38,159 bases of DNA from Candidatus Hydrogenedentota bacterium (GTDB lineage Bacteria > Hydrogenedentota > Hydrogenedentia > Hydrogenedentales > CAILVY01): assembly GCA_903837785.1 (NCBI GenBank), contig CAILVY010000101.1, positions 1 to 38,159 of the forward strand, read 5' to 3'. Made by a program: the position numbers and the translations under genes. Each line of letters starts with the position of its first letter. Position 1 is the stretch's first letter. The notes beneath the pieces were generated by a model. It searched no databases and had not been told where the DNA came from. It was given only the letters and a program-made list of their open reading frames with translations. Positions 24,716 through 31,576 of the stretch are shown piece after piece.

Positions 24716-27520
24716 ATGATCAGCCTGAACACTTGGGTTGGGTTGATGTTTGGGACTATTTTGGCCTCTGTTGGCATCGCTGCGACACCGCTCGAAGAAT
24801 GGGACCGGACCGGGGAGGCGCCCTTGGTCAAGCCGGCACGTGAGGCGACGGTGGTCGATGGGTTGGTGTGGCTGGATGCGGAGGATTTCGGGGACTACGG
24901 CGGTTGGGTGGCGGACACGCAGTTTGTCCATCTCATGGGTTCGGCATATCTTATCGCCCCGGGCGTCGGGACGCCTGTCGCAGATGCGTCCACGGTAGTG
25001 CGGATACCCGAGGCAGGCTCGTTCCGCGTGTGGGTGCGAACGCGAGATTGGCTGCCGGAATACCATCCTGGCCGGTTCCAGGTTGTTGTGAACGACGAAC
25101 CCTTGGCTGTGACATTTGGCGAGGCGCGAAACGACCCATGGACTTGGTTCGATGGCGGCACCGTCGATCTACGTGCGGGAGCGAATCGCATCGCGTTGCA
25201 CGACGTTTCGGGGAGTTTCGCTCGGTGCGACGCGTTGGTTCTTGCGCGGGATCGTGGCTACGTTCCGCCAGAAAATGTCGCAGAGATAGAGCGTGAACGG
25301 GCACGGCTGACTGGGCTCTCGTTGGATGTTCAGCCTCGCGGCGACTTTGATGTCGTGGTTGTCGGTGGCGGGCCTGCGGGATGTCCCGCGGCGATCGCGG
25401 CAGCCCGGCTCGGAGCAAAGACGGCATTGATCCAGGATCGTCCGGTGCTCGGCGGCAATGCGAGCCTTGAACTGGGCGTGTGGCTGCAGGGGGCAGCCAT
25501 CTCGCTTCCGAACGCACGGGAAACCGGGATCATCGAGGAGGCCTCACGCATACAGCAACTGGAAGGGCATCATAGTGTTTCGGTGCCGTTCCAGCAGCTT
25601 TGTGATGCCGAAAGGAATCTGACCGTGTTTCTGAACACGCGCGCAGTCGGTGTGCGGATGGCCGATGGTAAGCGCATCGCTGCAGTCAAGGCCATCGACA
25701 CGCTGACGGGCGCGTATTCGAATTTCGGGGCGCGTTATGTCATCGACTGTACAGGCGACGGATGGGTTGGATTCTACGCCGGTGCCGAGTACCGTGTTGG
25801 GCGCGAGTCAAAGTCGACCTACGGCGAGCCCGATGCACCCGAGGTCGCGGATACCATCACCATGAGCGGCTGCATCATGGGCCGACACAGCCTCAGTTAC
25901 CGCTCGGAACAAACCGGTGAAACGGTCGAGTATGTTGCGCCCGCGTGGGCGGCCGCGATCCCGGATCTTGTCGCGTTGAAACGGACGCCGCGCAGCCTGG
26001 CCACGGGCGAGTGGTGGCTTGAACATGCGGGAACATGGGATGATCTCAAAGATGCCGAACGGGCGCGCGACGAACTGATCCGCATCTCGTTCGGATATTG
26101 GGACTATTTGAAGAATCGCTGGCCCGAACGCGAAAAGTTGCACGATTACGCGTTGGCCTACGTGCCGCCGCTGGTGGCCAAGCGCGAGAGCCGCAGGCTT
26201 GTGGGCGATCATGTCCTTACGACGAGCGAAGTCCTGAACGGCACGATTTTTCCGGACCGCATTTCCTACGGCGGATGGCCGGTGGATATTCACAATCCCA
26301 ACGGCATCTATGCGGGCGAAGGGCCCTACCATACGAACTACCACATCCGCGACATCTACACAATACCGTTCCGCTGTCTCTACTCCGCGAACATCGACAA
26401 CCTGTTGTTCGCGGGCCGCTGCGCGAGTTTCAGCCATTTCGCGCTGGGCACGGTGCGCGTCGAACGCACCCTCGCGACCCTTGGACAGGCTGCGGGTACG
26501 GCCGCCGCGTTGTGTGCCGCGAAGAATAAGACGCCCCGCACGCTATGCCAAGAAGATATCGGCAAGTTGCAGCAGACTCTGCTCAAGTACGATCAGTACA
26601 TTCCGGAGCTATGTAACGAAGACCCCGCCGACCTGGCCCGGACCGCACGGGTGAAAGCTTCGAGCACGGCAGCCGGACAGCCCTTGCGCCGCGATGACGT
26701 AAAACTGGCGGATGCGTGGCACCACATGGACCACCGCCGCGCGCAGATGATGCCCATAGGGCAGGCGCGCATTGACCGCGCGTGGCTCTACCTACGATCG
26801 ACGCGAACCGATGCGGTGCGTCTTCGGTTGCACGTTCGCAAGGGAACCAGCCCCGGTGATTTTTCGAGCGTACAGGATTGCGCCGTAGCCGAAACCGACA
26901 TCAACGTCGGCGCCGAGGGCTGGATCGCCTTCCCACTGAATGTGATGATTGACACCCCATGCGCGTGGGTCTGGCTCGAACCGGAGAAAGACATCGAATG
27001 GCGTTTGATGAGCACTTCCCTGCCGGGCATGCAGCGCGCCTACGCGACGCGGACTGCCGACGGCCCTGACGCATGGACCCCATCGAGTAGTCTCTATGCC
27101 TGCGCACTTGAACCGCCGGCGACGGCCGTTTTGGATTGTTCGCCCGGTAACGTGGTCGACGGCGTCGCCCGCACCGTCGGCGATCAGACCCACAAGTGGC
27201 AGCCCAATCCCGAAGAAGCTATGCCGCAGTGGATTGAGCTCGAGTTTCCCGAAACCACGGCATTCAACACCGTACATGTGACCTTTGTTACCGACCTCAA
27301 CGCAAGAAACCAGGACCTGCTAGCGCGTGGCGTGAAATCATACTCGCTGGAAATTGAGGAGAAGGATAGCTGGCGGGTATTGGTCTCGGAGACCAATAAC
27401 ATCCAACGTTGGCGACGCCATGTTTTCGAAGACGTGATGGCGCGCCGTCTCCGCGTGGTATTGCACGATTCCAGTCCCAACGCAGCCGGGATATACGAAG
27501 TACGGGTTTATCGGGAGTAG
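24716..27520 (+). CDS. Exported FAD-dependent oxidoreductase with N-terminal carbohydrate-binding-like and C-terminal discoidin-like domains
   Basis: The ATG at 24716 follows GGAG with six-base spacing. The 934-residue protein has an N-terminal hydrophobic export segment (~5-22). Residues ~35-185 form a beta-sandwich resembling golvesin/CBM-like modules, with FRVWVRTRDWLPEYHPGRFQ. The FAD domain starts with the dinucleotide motif VVVVGGGPAGCPAAIAAARLG (GGGPAG at 217-222) and has LGGNASLELG and CTGDGWVGFYAGAEYR, matching the FAD_oxidored (PF12831) group. Residues ~655-934 form a beta-rich region ending in a discoidin-like domain (FNTVHVTFVTDLNARNQDLL). Such multidomain oxidoreductases are expanded in Lentisphaerae and planctomycete-like bacteria and are presumed to act on polysaccharides or sugars. 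No substrate is known. It is convergent with the esterase gene, 30 bp away. Confidence 0.88.
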   Translation: MISLNTWVGLMFGTILASVGIAATPLEEWDRTGEAPLVKPAREATVVDGLVWLDAEDFGDYGGWVADTQFVHLMGSAYLIAPGVGTPVADASTVVRIPEAGSFRVWVRTRDWLPEYHPGRFQVVVNDEPLAVTFGEARNDPWTWFDGGTVDLRAGANRIALHDVSGSFARCDALVLARDRGYVPPENVAEIERERARLTGLSLDVQPRGDFDVVVVGGGPAGCPAAIAAARLGAKTALIQDRPVLGGNASLELGVWLQGAAISLPNARETGIIEEASRIQQLEGHHSVSVPFQQLCDAERNLTVFLNTRAVGVRMADGKRIAAVKAIDTLTGAYSNFGARYVIDCTGDGWVGFYAGAEYRVGRESKSTYGEPDAPEVADTITMSGCIMGRHSLSYRSEQTGETVEYVAPAWAAAIPDLVALKRTPRSLATGEWWLEHAGTWDDLKDAERARDELIRISFGYWDYLKNRWPEREKLHDYALAYVPPLVAKRESRRLVGDHVLTTSEVLNGTIFPDRISYGGWPVDIHNPNGIYAGEGPYHTNYHIRDIYTIPFRCLYSANIDNLLFAGRCASFSHFALGTVRVERTLATLGQAAGTAAALCAAKNKTPRTLCQEDIGKLQQTLLKYDQYIPELCNEDPADLARTARVKASSTAAGQPLRRDDVKLADAWHHMDHRRAQMMPIGQARIDRAWLYLRSTRTDAVRLRLHVRKGTSPGDFSSVQDCAVAETDINVGAEGWIAFPLNVMIDTPCAWVWLEPEKDIEWRLMSTSLPGMQRAYATRTADGPDAWTPSSSLYACALEPPATAVLDCSPGNVVDGVARTVGDQTHKWQPNPEEAMPQWIELEFPETTAFNTVHVTFVTDLNARNQDLLARGVKSYSLEIEEKDSWRVLVSETNNIQRWRRHVFEDVMARRLRVVLHDSSPNAAGIYEVRVYRE

Positions 27521-27550
27521 CGGGAGTTGTTGCCCGTACGACCCTGAAAC

Positions 27551-28465
27551 TCACCGTTGCCGTGAATCATTGTCCCGTGTCGGCTTCGCACCAGGGGACC
27601 GTTCGCGGAGAACGGTTTGCAGCCAGGCCCGAACCGCTTGACGTTCCGGAATGTTGCGGAGCACCCAGGTATCAGTGTGATTACGATACGGCAGCGATTG
27701 AAACGTGAAACGCCCGTCCGGGCAGGCGGTTTCGAGGTACGTTCGCGTCTCGTCGGTCGAGCCTTCGTGGCTGATGAACTGTGGACGGCCATGCAACCGT
27801 TTCAGCCGTTCGAGGGCCGGGGCGCGGTCCGAGCCGGGATAGTCCCATTGCCGCACGCCGTCGTAATGACTATGTGCGATAAACGCCAACCACAGGCCGG
27901 CAATGGCGTCGTCATGCAGTCCGATGAAATTACAGGCGATGGCCCCACGTGAAAATCCCGCCAGAATGACCGCGGAGGGATCACCTCCGTGCTGGGCGCA
28001 CACCTCCCGAACTGCCTGCTTGCAGTAGTCGGCCGTCGCACTTATGTCGCCCCACCATTGGGTCTGGTTGTGCTGATGATCCTTGCTGACGAAGGGCAGG
28101 CAAAGCCAGATGAATCCTTGGCCGCCCGAGATCCCGTAGCCGAGATGGCAATCTTCAATTTCACCTGTACAAACGTCGCCAAACGGAGAGCGGTAGGGGC
28201 CATTGCCAGGGTACTCGACGATGACCGGAAACGTCTGGTTCGGTTTCCAGTCGGTGGGCAAGTACAGCGTGTGATAGACGAGACTGGTGCGGTATTCAGA
28301 CTCGGTTTGCCGGACCCGCCGGCCCGGTGCGGGTGTGCCTTCGGTCACGGGCGGAGGGTATAGGTCCTGTGGAACCGCCTGGATGTCCGGCAGGTCGGCA
28401 CGAGCAGATCCTGTTTCATTCGCATGCAGGAAGAATGTGAGTACTATCACGAGTCCAGTTGTCAT
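27551..28465 (-). CDS. Exported alpha/beta-hydrolase (esterase-like)
   Basis: The 304-residue product has a short hydrophobic N-terminus (TTGLVIVLTFFLHA) that can act as a signal peptide, with only a weak purine-rich SD before the ATG. The core has the alpha/beta-hydrolase layout: LYLPTDWKPNQTFPVIVEYPG (strand 3/4 region), then a nucleophile elbow GFSRGA with Ser172, and a late His263 in YRNHTDTW that can complete the triad with an upstream Asp. Many aromatic residues surround the elbow (GQGFIWLCLPF). It resembles secreted esterases of the PHB-depolymerase/feruloyl-esterase type, and deacylation of polysaccharides is plausible beside the fucosidase and FAD enzymes. Specificity is not assignable. 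Its 5' end faces the recombinase relic. Confidence 0.8.
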   Translation of the reverse strand: MTTGLVIVLTFFLHANETGSARADLPDIQAVPQDLYPPPVTEGTPAPGRRVRQTESEYRTSLVYHTLYLPTDWKPNQTFPVIVEYPGNGPYRSPFGDVCTGEIEDCHLGYGISGGQGFIWLCLPFVSKDHQHNQTQWWGDISATADYCKQAVREVCAQHGGDPSAVILAGFSRGAIACNFIGLHDDAIAGLWLAFIAHSHYDGVRQWDYPGSDRAPALERLKRLHGRPQFISHEGSTDETRTYLETACPDGRFTFQSLPYRNHTDTWVLRNIPERQAVRAWLQTVLRERSPGAKPTRDNDSRQR

Positions 28466-28582
28466 GATATCTCATCTCACGCGCTGTTACTGACGATGGC
28501 CACAAGACACGGTCTGCCGAGACCTCACAAGATCAACATCCTCGTACATCAGCGTCTGCATTGTATGCGTGGCAAGAGGCCT

Positions 28583-28849
28583 GCGCAACACCTCCTTGCG
28601 CGGGCCGTTGTTGGTCTGGCGCAAGTACAACGCTTAATGCGACACAACGATACTCAACTCACAAGTACGGCATATGCCCACTCAGACTTTATCGACGGTG
28701 GCGCGGCGCTCAACAAACTCCCGGACTTGGCAAAAGTTGCGTTGCACCCCACGCTGCATTCGGTGACGGCTTTGGGTGTCAAAATGGATCATCACCTGGA
28801 AAGACTGATGGGCATAAGCAGGAAGGCGATTGCGAGAAAATCTGCGTAG
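28583..28849 (+). pseudogene. Decayed tyrosine recombinase (integrase) C-terminus
   Basis: In one frame the sequence reads LLARAVVGLAQVQRLMRHND and then TQLTSTAYAHSDFIDGGAAL. This matches the conserved end of tyrosine recombinases, where a phrase like LLARAGV-LAxVQxLMRHSDPxLT is followed by the catalytic Tyr. The box II His (LMRHND) and the Tyr (STAYAH) are kept. The upstream catalytic Arg and Lys region is missing, and the DNA before it does not encode integrase in any frame, so the gene is broken. It ends 58 bp from the 3' end of tRNA-Arg, the usual position of an integrase in a tRNA-targeted island. Confidence 0.65.
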
Positions 28850-28906
28850 TGACTAATAAAGACGGGGTTATTCAACGCTTAGCATCGGGTGACGAGAGAG
28901 AATAAC

Positions 28907-28983
28907 TGGCGTTCCCGGAGGGACTTGAACCCCCAACCTCTTGGTCCGTAGCCAAGCGCTCTATCCAATTGAGCTACGGGAAC
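28907..28983 (-). tRNA. tRNA-Arg (anticodon ACG)
   Basis: On the minus strand the sequence folds into a full cloverleaf. The acceptor stem GTTCCCG pairs with CGGGAAC and the D stem GCTC with GAGC. The anticodon stem CTTGG/CCAAG holds the loop CTACGGA, giving anticodon ACG (plus-strand bases 28947-28949). The T arm is GGGGG-TTCAAGT-CCCTC. The discriminator base is G, and the CCA end appears to be encoded (28907-28909). The recombinase relic lies on its 3' side. Confidence 0.97.
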
Positions 28984-28995
28984 GCAGGGATGGTT

Positions 28996-29025
28996 ACTGT
29001 AGCATACGGCGGCGCGCGAAAGCAA
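28996..29025 (-). promoter_or_regulatory. Possible promoter of tRNA-Arg
   Basis: On the minus strand TTGCTT (29020-29025) and TACAGT (28996-29001) are 18 bp apart, and the -10 element ends 12 bp before the mature tRNA 5' end. The match to consensus is moderate. Confidence 0.35.
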
Positions 29026-29040
29026 ACACGGCGCGCGAAA
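29010..29040. repeat. 12-bp direct repeat upstream of tRNA-Arg
   Basis: CGGCGCGCGAAA occurs at 29010-29021 and again at 29029-29040, a 19-bp period. The first copy overlaps the -35 region proposed for the tRNA promoter. Confidence 0.6.
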
Positions 29041-29158
29041 TGCGATGGGCGTGGCGAAGCAGGCACGCGCATGAGCTGGAACACGGTCTTCGGCCGCTTC
29101 GTCGTTGTTCCCGTAATCATGGCGGGGCAGGCGCCGAGGGGAGCAGGGAAGGCCGCGC

Positions 29159-30448
29159 CTAGAAGTAATACGAATAACCGAGGCTCAGGCTGTGGGCGGA
29201 GGCGGTGATCTTGGTCCCCTTGCCGAGAAAGCCGAAGATGTCGCCCTGGCCGCGTTCCGTCTTCGAGTTGGGAACGAAGAGCGTGTAGGCGCAGGTGAGT
29301 TCGTGATGTTCGTTGATGCGGTAGCCGAGGCCCGCGCAAACATGCGTGCTGATGATGAGCGGGGCGAGCCCGTGCACGAAGACCTGGTTGTCATCCATCG
29401 GCGTTTTCGCGTACGAAGCGCCGCACATGACGGCCCAGCGTTTGCTCAATTCGTAGTACAGGCCGCCCTTGATCACATGCTGATCATCCCAGCCGAGGCC
29501 GTTCTTGACGATGGAGCGGCCGAACTGGGGGACGCCTGCCCAGTTGAGCCATTTGTAGTCGAGCGCCAGCGCGAGTTTCTTCGTGACGTGGACCGCCAGA
29601 CCGAGTTGAAGCTTCTGCGGGTAATCGAAGCTGCGCGGGAAAAGGTCCTTATACTCCTCGTAAGGGGTCATCCATTGCGGGGTGCTGTACGCGGCGGCCA
29701 GCGAAAAACGCTTCCATTCCTTCAGCACGCCGAACGTCAGGCCGAAGCCGTAGGAGAAGGAGTAGTCCTTCTGGCCGGCGGTCTCCCGGAGCTTGAGGGT
29801 GAGGTGGTCGCTGGTCATCGTCTGAAGATTGAGGTTGAGCGATACCCCGAGGGACCAGCCGTCGCCAAGACGCTTGGCGGCCGTGAACGGAATCCGGACC
29901 CCGTACATGTTGAGGTGATTGTCCCATCGGCGGAGGGTCAGCAGGGGGACAATGCTGCGGGGCTCGGAATAGTTCGTGGTGAGCCCGAACATGGAGTAGA
30001 AGCCCGCGGCGAAGACCACGTGCTTGCCGGGCCAGACGATGCCGGTGTCGCCGCCGCCGATCGGGTGGTCGTCCACGAGTTTGTCCGGGAACGGATTGGC
30101 GGCGAGGCCGTGCGGCTCCAGCGTGCGGTGGACCGTGTAGAAACTCAGCGCCTGATCAAAGCGCCGGTCCAGCGTGGCGATGCCGGCGGGGTTCGTGATG
30201 CTCCACGACGAGTCCATCGGGAGGGCCGAGCCCGCCCCGGCGAGCCCTTTCGAAACGGGGCTGTAACCGACCAGTTCGAAGCCATTCGTCGCATGGACCG
30301 GCGCGGACAGGAGCAGGAGCAGCACGGCGGCGATCCAGAGGGCCGGCGCCCGCCCGGCATTTCGCCCCACGCCCCTCCATCCGGATTGCGCGTTCCGGGC
30401 GGGAAGACAGCAGAGATAACGGGCCACGCCCGCTTGTTTTGTGTACAC
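29159..30448 (-). CDS. FadL/TodX (OMPP1)-family outer-membrane transporter for hydrophobic compounds
   Basis: The 429-residue protein probably starts at the GTG at 30448, preceded by AGAGGAAG. A second GTG ~26 codons later with a GGAGG is an alternative. The hydrophobic signal core (WIAAVLLLLLSAPVHA) comes after an unusually long basic region. The mature N-terminus has the FadL hatch pattern: NGFELVGYSPVSKGLAGAG and then the signature NPAG in SITNPAGIATL. The rest alternates amphipathic beta strands, and the protein ends in LGYSYYF, with the C-terminal Phe expected by the outer-membrane assembly machinery. FadL proteins pass long-chain fatty acids or other hydrophobic molecules across the outer membrane. 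The gene starts 58 bp after the R2lox gene on the same strand, so the two are probably co-transcribed. Confidence 0.9.
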   Translation of the reverse strand: MYTKQAGVARYLCCLPARNAQSGWRGVGRNAGRAPALWIAAVLLLLLSAPVHATNGFELVGYSPVSKGLAGAGSALPMDSSWSITNPAGIATLDRRFDQALSFYTVHRTLEPHGLAANPFPDKLVDDHPIGGGDTGIVWPGKHVVFAAGFYSMFGLTTNYSEPRSIVPLLTLRRWDNHLNMYGVRIPFTAAKRLGDGWSLGVSLNLNLQTMTSDHLTLKLRETAGQKDYSFSYGFGLTFGVLKEWKRFSLAAAYSTPQWMTPYEEYKDLFPRSFDYPQKLQLGLAVHVTKKLALALDYKWLNWAGVPQFGRSIVKNGLGWDDQHVIKGGLYYELSKRWAVMCGASYAKTPMDDNQVFVHGLAPLIISTHVCAGLGYRINEHHELTCAYTLFVPNSKTERGQGDIFGFLGKGTKITASAHSLSLGYSYYF

Positions 30449-30506
30449 GGCTACTTCCTCTCCCCCCGTTGCTGACGCGATGCAGCGTTCTCTGTTTCCC
30501 CGGGCT

Positions 30507-31406
30507 TCAGGCGTCGTCGGCCTGAATGAACGCTTCCGTGTCGTGGTTCACTTCGCTCTCGGACTGCTCAAGCGCCCTGCGAATCCGGTCCAGGCGCTTC
30601 TGGAACTGGGCGGTCCCATAGGCGGCAAATTCCTCCTGGTTCATGCCGAATGGCGCCGGATCGTACGGGGCGAAGATCTCGGAGATCACGCCGAGTGCCG
30701 GCGTAAAGAGCTGGTTCATGGACATCTCGACCACGTCCCACAACGACGGGTCGCTGGCCATGAGGCGGCTCAGGAGGTAGACGCCGTAGGCGATGTGCCG
30801 CGATTCGTCGATCTGGACGCGCCGGATCCCTTCGCGGATGCCCGGGAAGATGCCGAAGCGATCCATGATCGTGAAGTACGCGTGATAGCCCGTTTCGGCG
30901 AGCATGCCCTCGACGATCATGTTGTAGACGCAGGATGCGCGCACCTGGGAGGCGGGCGAGGGATCGCTCCGGAGTGCGTTCAACGCGCCCGGCAGGGCTT
31001 CCTGAATGATGATCCGGTAGTTCGGTGACTGATACGCGCTGAGGTTGGGCGGCGCGTCAAAGACCTCGCTTATCACGCGCGAGAAGAAGTCCACGTGCTT
31101 GGCTTCCTCGAAAAGGAAGCAGGCGAGGTACAGTTCCTCTTCCGTGCGCCCTTCCTGGGCGACGATGTTGATGAGCGGAAGCAAATCGAGCGTGACGGCC
31201 TCTTCGCCCGCCATGAACATGGCGGTGAGCCGGAGCAGGATGTCCTTCTCGTCGGGCTTGAGTCGGCTCCAATCCTCGCGGTCTTGCCGAAACGCAAGTT
31301 CGCTCGGGTTCCACATCCCCAGCTGCTTGGACCGCTCAAAAAGAAGCATGGCCGGGTTGCCCCGGTGCAGCCCCCGCGTTGTCGTTGTGAACGATTTGTG
31401 CCCCAT
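30507..31406 (-). CDS. R2-like ligand-binding oxidase (R2lox), Mn/Fe ferritin-like protein
   Basis: The start at 31406 is set by GGGAGG eight bases upstream, giving 299 residues, normal for R2lox. The four-helix ferritin fold supplies metal ligands at Glu68 (AGEEAVTLDL), Glu101 and His104 (FLFEEAKHVDFF), Glu166 (NMIVEGMLAETGYH), and Glu201 and His204 (DESRHIAYG). Val71 and Tyr161 occupy the places of the Val and Tyr that form the ether cross-link in studied R2lox proteins, numbering within one residue of the mycobacterial protein. True ribonucleotide-reductase R2 proteins lack this pair, and no R1 gene is nearby. Studied R2lox proteins assemble a Mn/Fe cofactor and hold a long-chain fatty acid. 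Their physiological reaction is unknown. The neighbouring FadL gene suggests a hydrophobic substrate. Confidence 0.92.
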   Translation of the reverse strand: MGHKSFTTTTRGLHRGNPAMLLFERSKQLGMWNPSELAFRQDREDWSRLKPDEKDILLRLTAMFMAGEEAVTLDLLPLINIVAQEGRTEEELYLACFLFEEAKHVDFFSRVISEVFDAPPNLSAYQSPNYRIIIQEALPGALNALRSDPSPASQVRASCVYNMIVEGMLAETGYHAYFTIMDRFGIFPGIREGIRRVQIDESRHIAYGVYLLSRLMASDPSLWDVVEMSMNQLFTPALGVISEIFAPYDPAPFGMNQEEFAAYGTAQFQKRLDRIRRALEQSESEVNHDTEAFIQADDA

Positions 31407-31576
31407 CTCGGCCGCCTCCCGCTTCAATCCTTTGGCGCAGTACAGTTCCCCGCCCGGAATAACGCGCGGAGCCCAACGTACATTCCCGCGCAAGCGGCGC
31501 AACGAACCGCCGCGCCCCACGGACGGAACGCGCCTGCGTCCGTCAATGCCCGCTTCAGTCCGCGCAGCCCGCCCGG

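Noticed and set aside
28561-28905. A 114-codon frame overlapping the integrase relic in another phase
   Set aside because: Its composition is random (Cys/Trp/Ser-rich) with no homology-like phrases. The alternative frame carries the recombinase motif.
30507-31406. Annotation as ribonucleotide reductase beta subunit (NrdB)
   Set aside because: The Val71/Tyr161 cross-link pair, the ~299-residue length and the absence of an nrdA neighbour fit R2lox better than a true R2.
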